Positions 63,820 to 64,000 of a stretch of DNA of 64,000 nucleotides are shown here, in pieces. Made by a program: the position numbers and the translations under genes. Numbering within the stretch: position 1 is the stretch's first letter; each line of letters begins with the position of its first letter. This DNA is from Anastatus disparis. Its lineage: Eukaryota > Arthropoda > Insecta > Hymenoptera > Eupelmidae. Under the pieces are notes generated by a model. It was not told the origin of the DNA. It did not search any database and saw nothing but the letters and a program-made list of their open reading frames with translations. The stretch is taken from the NCBI GenBank assembly GCA_017163975.1, contig JAFFSR010000218.1, positions 7,381,501 to 7,445,500 of the forward strand. Reading direction: 5' to 3'.

Positions 63820-64000
63820 TGAAGAATTTCCGCTCATTTGCTTAAACTTAAATCGATATAAACATAAAAGTATGTAAGCGGAAGCTATATCAAGTTAATT
63901 AGACACCATTTAATAAGCAGCATTTAAAAAAAGTTATACTTTTTTAAAATGCTGCTTATTAAATGGTGATTCAATTTTCAAGTTACAAATTTAATTTTTT
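63820..64000 (+). promoter_or_regulatory. Fourth copy of the IR upstream block, cut by the window edge
   Basis: CTCATTTGCTTAAACTTAAA, ATCGATATAAACATAAAAGT (61,198-type core at about 63,863) and, after an inserted palindrome, TCAATTTTCAAGTTACAAAT and TTAATTTTT follow the order of the other blocks. No coding sequence is present yet. By the spacing of the other copies, a start codon would lie roughly 100-300 bp beyond the window. Confidence 0.55.
63904..63968. mobile_element. 65-bp near-perfect palindrome inserted in the fourth IR block
   Basis: Left arm 63,904-63,934 (CACCATTTAATAAGCAGCAT then TTAAAAAAAGT) and right arm 63,938-63,968 are reverse complements with one mismatch and a 3-nt loop. 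The blocks before IR-1, IR-2 and IR-3 lack it, so it is an insertion or foldback remnant. It is the shortest possible MITE-like structure. No clear target-site duplication. Confidence 0.75.

Overview
The window is eukaryotic nuclear DNA from an insect-like genome. It is very AT-rich, full of A/T homopolymers and (TA)n microsatellites, and has spliced exons with GT/AG borders, tRNA-derived SINEs, short foldback elements and a small tandem family of divergent ionotropic-receptor (IR) chemosensory genes. A hymenopteran, perhaps a parasitoid wasp, is my best guess. That rests on AT content and the style of the IR family, not on any diagnostic gene. Nothing suggests bacteria, phage, plasmid or virus.

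Region 1 to 46.8 kb has no coding gene I can defend. It is AT-rich intergenic or intronic DNA with islands of higher GC. Those at 4.68-5.2, 22.06-22.23 and 37.17-37.56 kb look promoter-like (TATA-like boxes, GA/CT tracts, and one consensus splice donor at 22,232). Repeats here are: two copies of a tRNA-derived SINE (11.07, 30.38 kb), a 171-bp MITE (16.19 kb), a ~340-bp foldback (28.56 kb), a nested pair of repeats with inverted ends (11.5-12.2 kb), a duplicated ~180-bp block (6.1/6.57 kb), a 3 x 120-bp nearly perfect tandem array (24.36 kb) and long (TA)n tracts (10.15, 20.15, 41.9 kb).

Region 46.8-53.8 kb on the + strand holds the last three coding exons of a spliced gene I cannot name. All junctions between them are phase 0. 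The product is acidic/Ser-rich and then Cys-rich, and it ends in Cys-Leu-Leu-Leu, a geranylgeranylation-type CaaX box. The first exon has a stop just upstream of coding-looking sequence, so its true start is open. The ~4.8 kb after the stop is strikingly A-rich on the + strand up to an AATAAA plus GT-rich element near 53.81 kb, which reads as a long 3' UTR.

Region 55.3-64.0 kb is a + strand tandem array of single-exon divergent IR genes. IR-1 (55,595-57,319) is intact, 574 aa. IR-2 (58,014-60,221) is split by a ~465-bp SINE flanked by a perfect 16-bp target-site duplication and also has a 1-nt frameshift in its last membrane helix. IR-3 (61,493-63,250) is open throughout except for a single in-frame TGA at codon 188. 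Each is preceded by a related ~150-bp block. A fourth copy of the block ends the window, predicting another IR gene just beyond the right edge. So the array shows one intact gene, one clearly dead gene, and one with a single stop that is either young damage or a read-through 'pseudo-pseudogene'.
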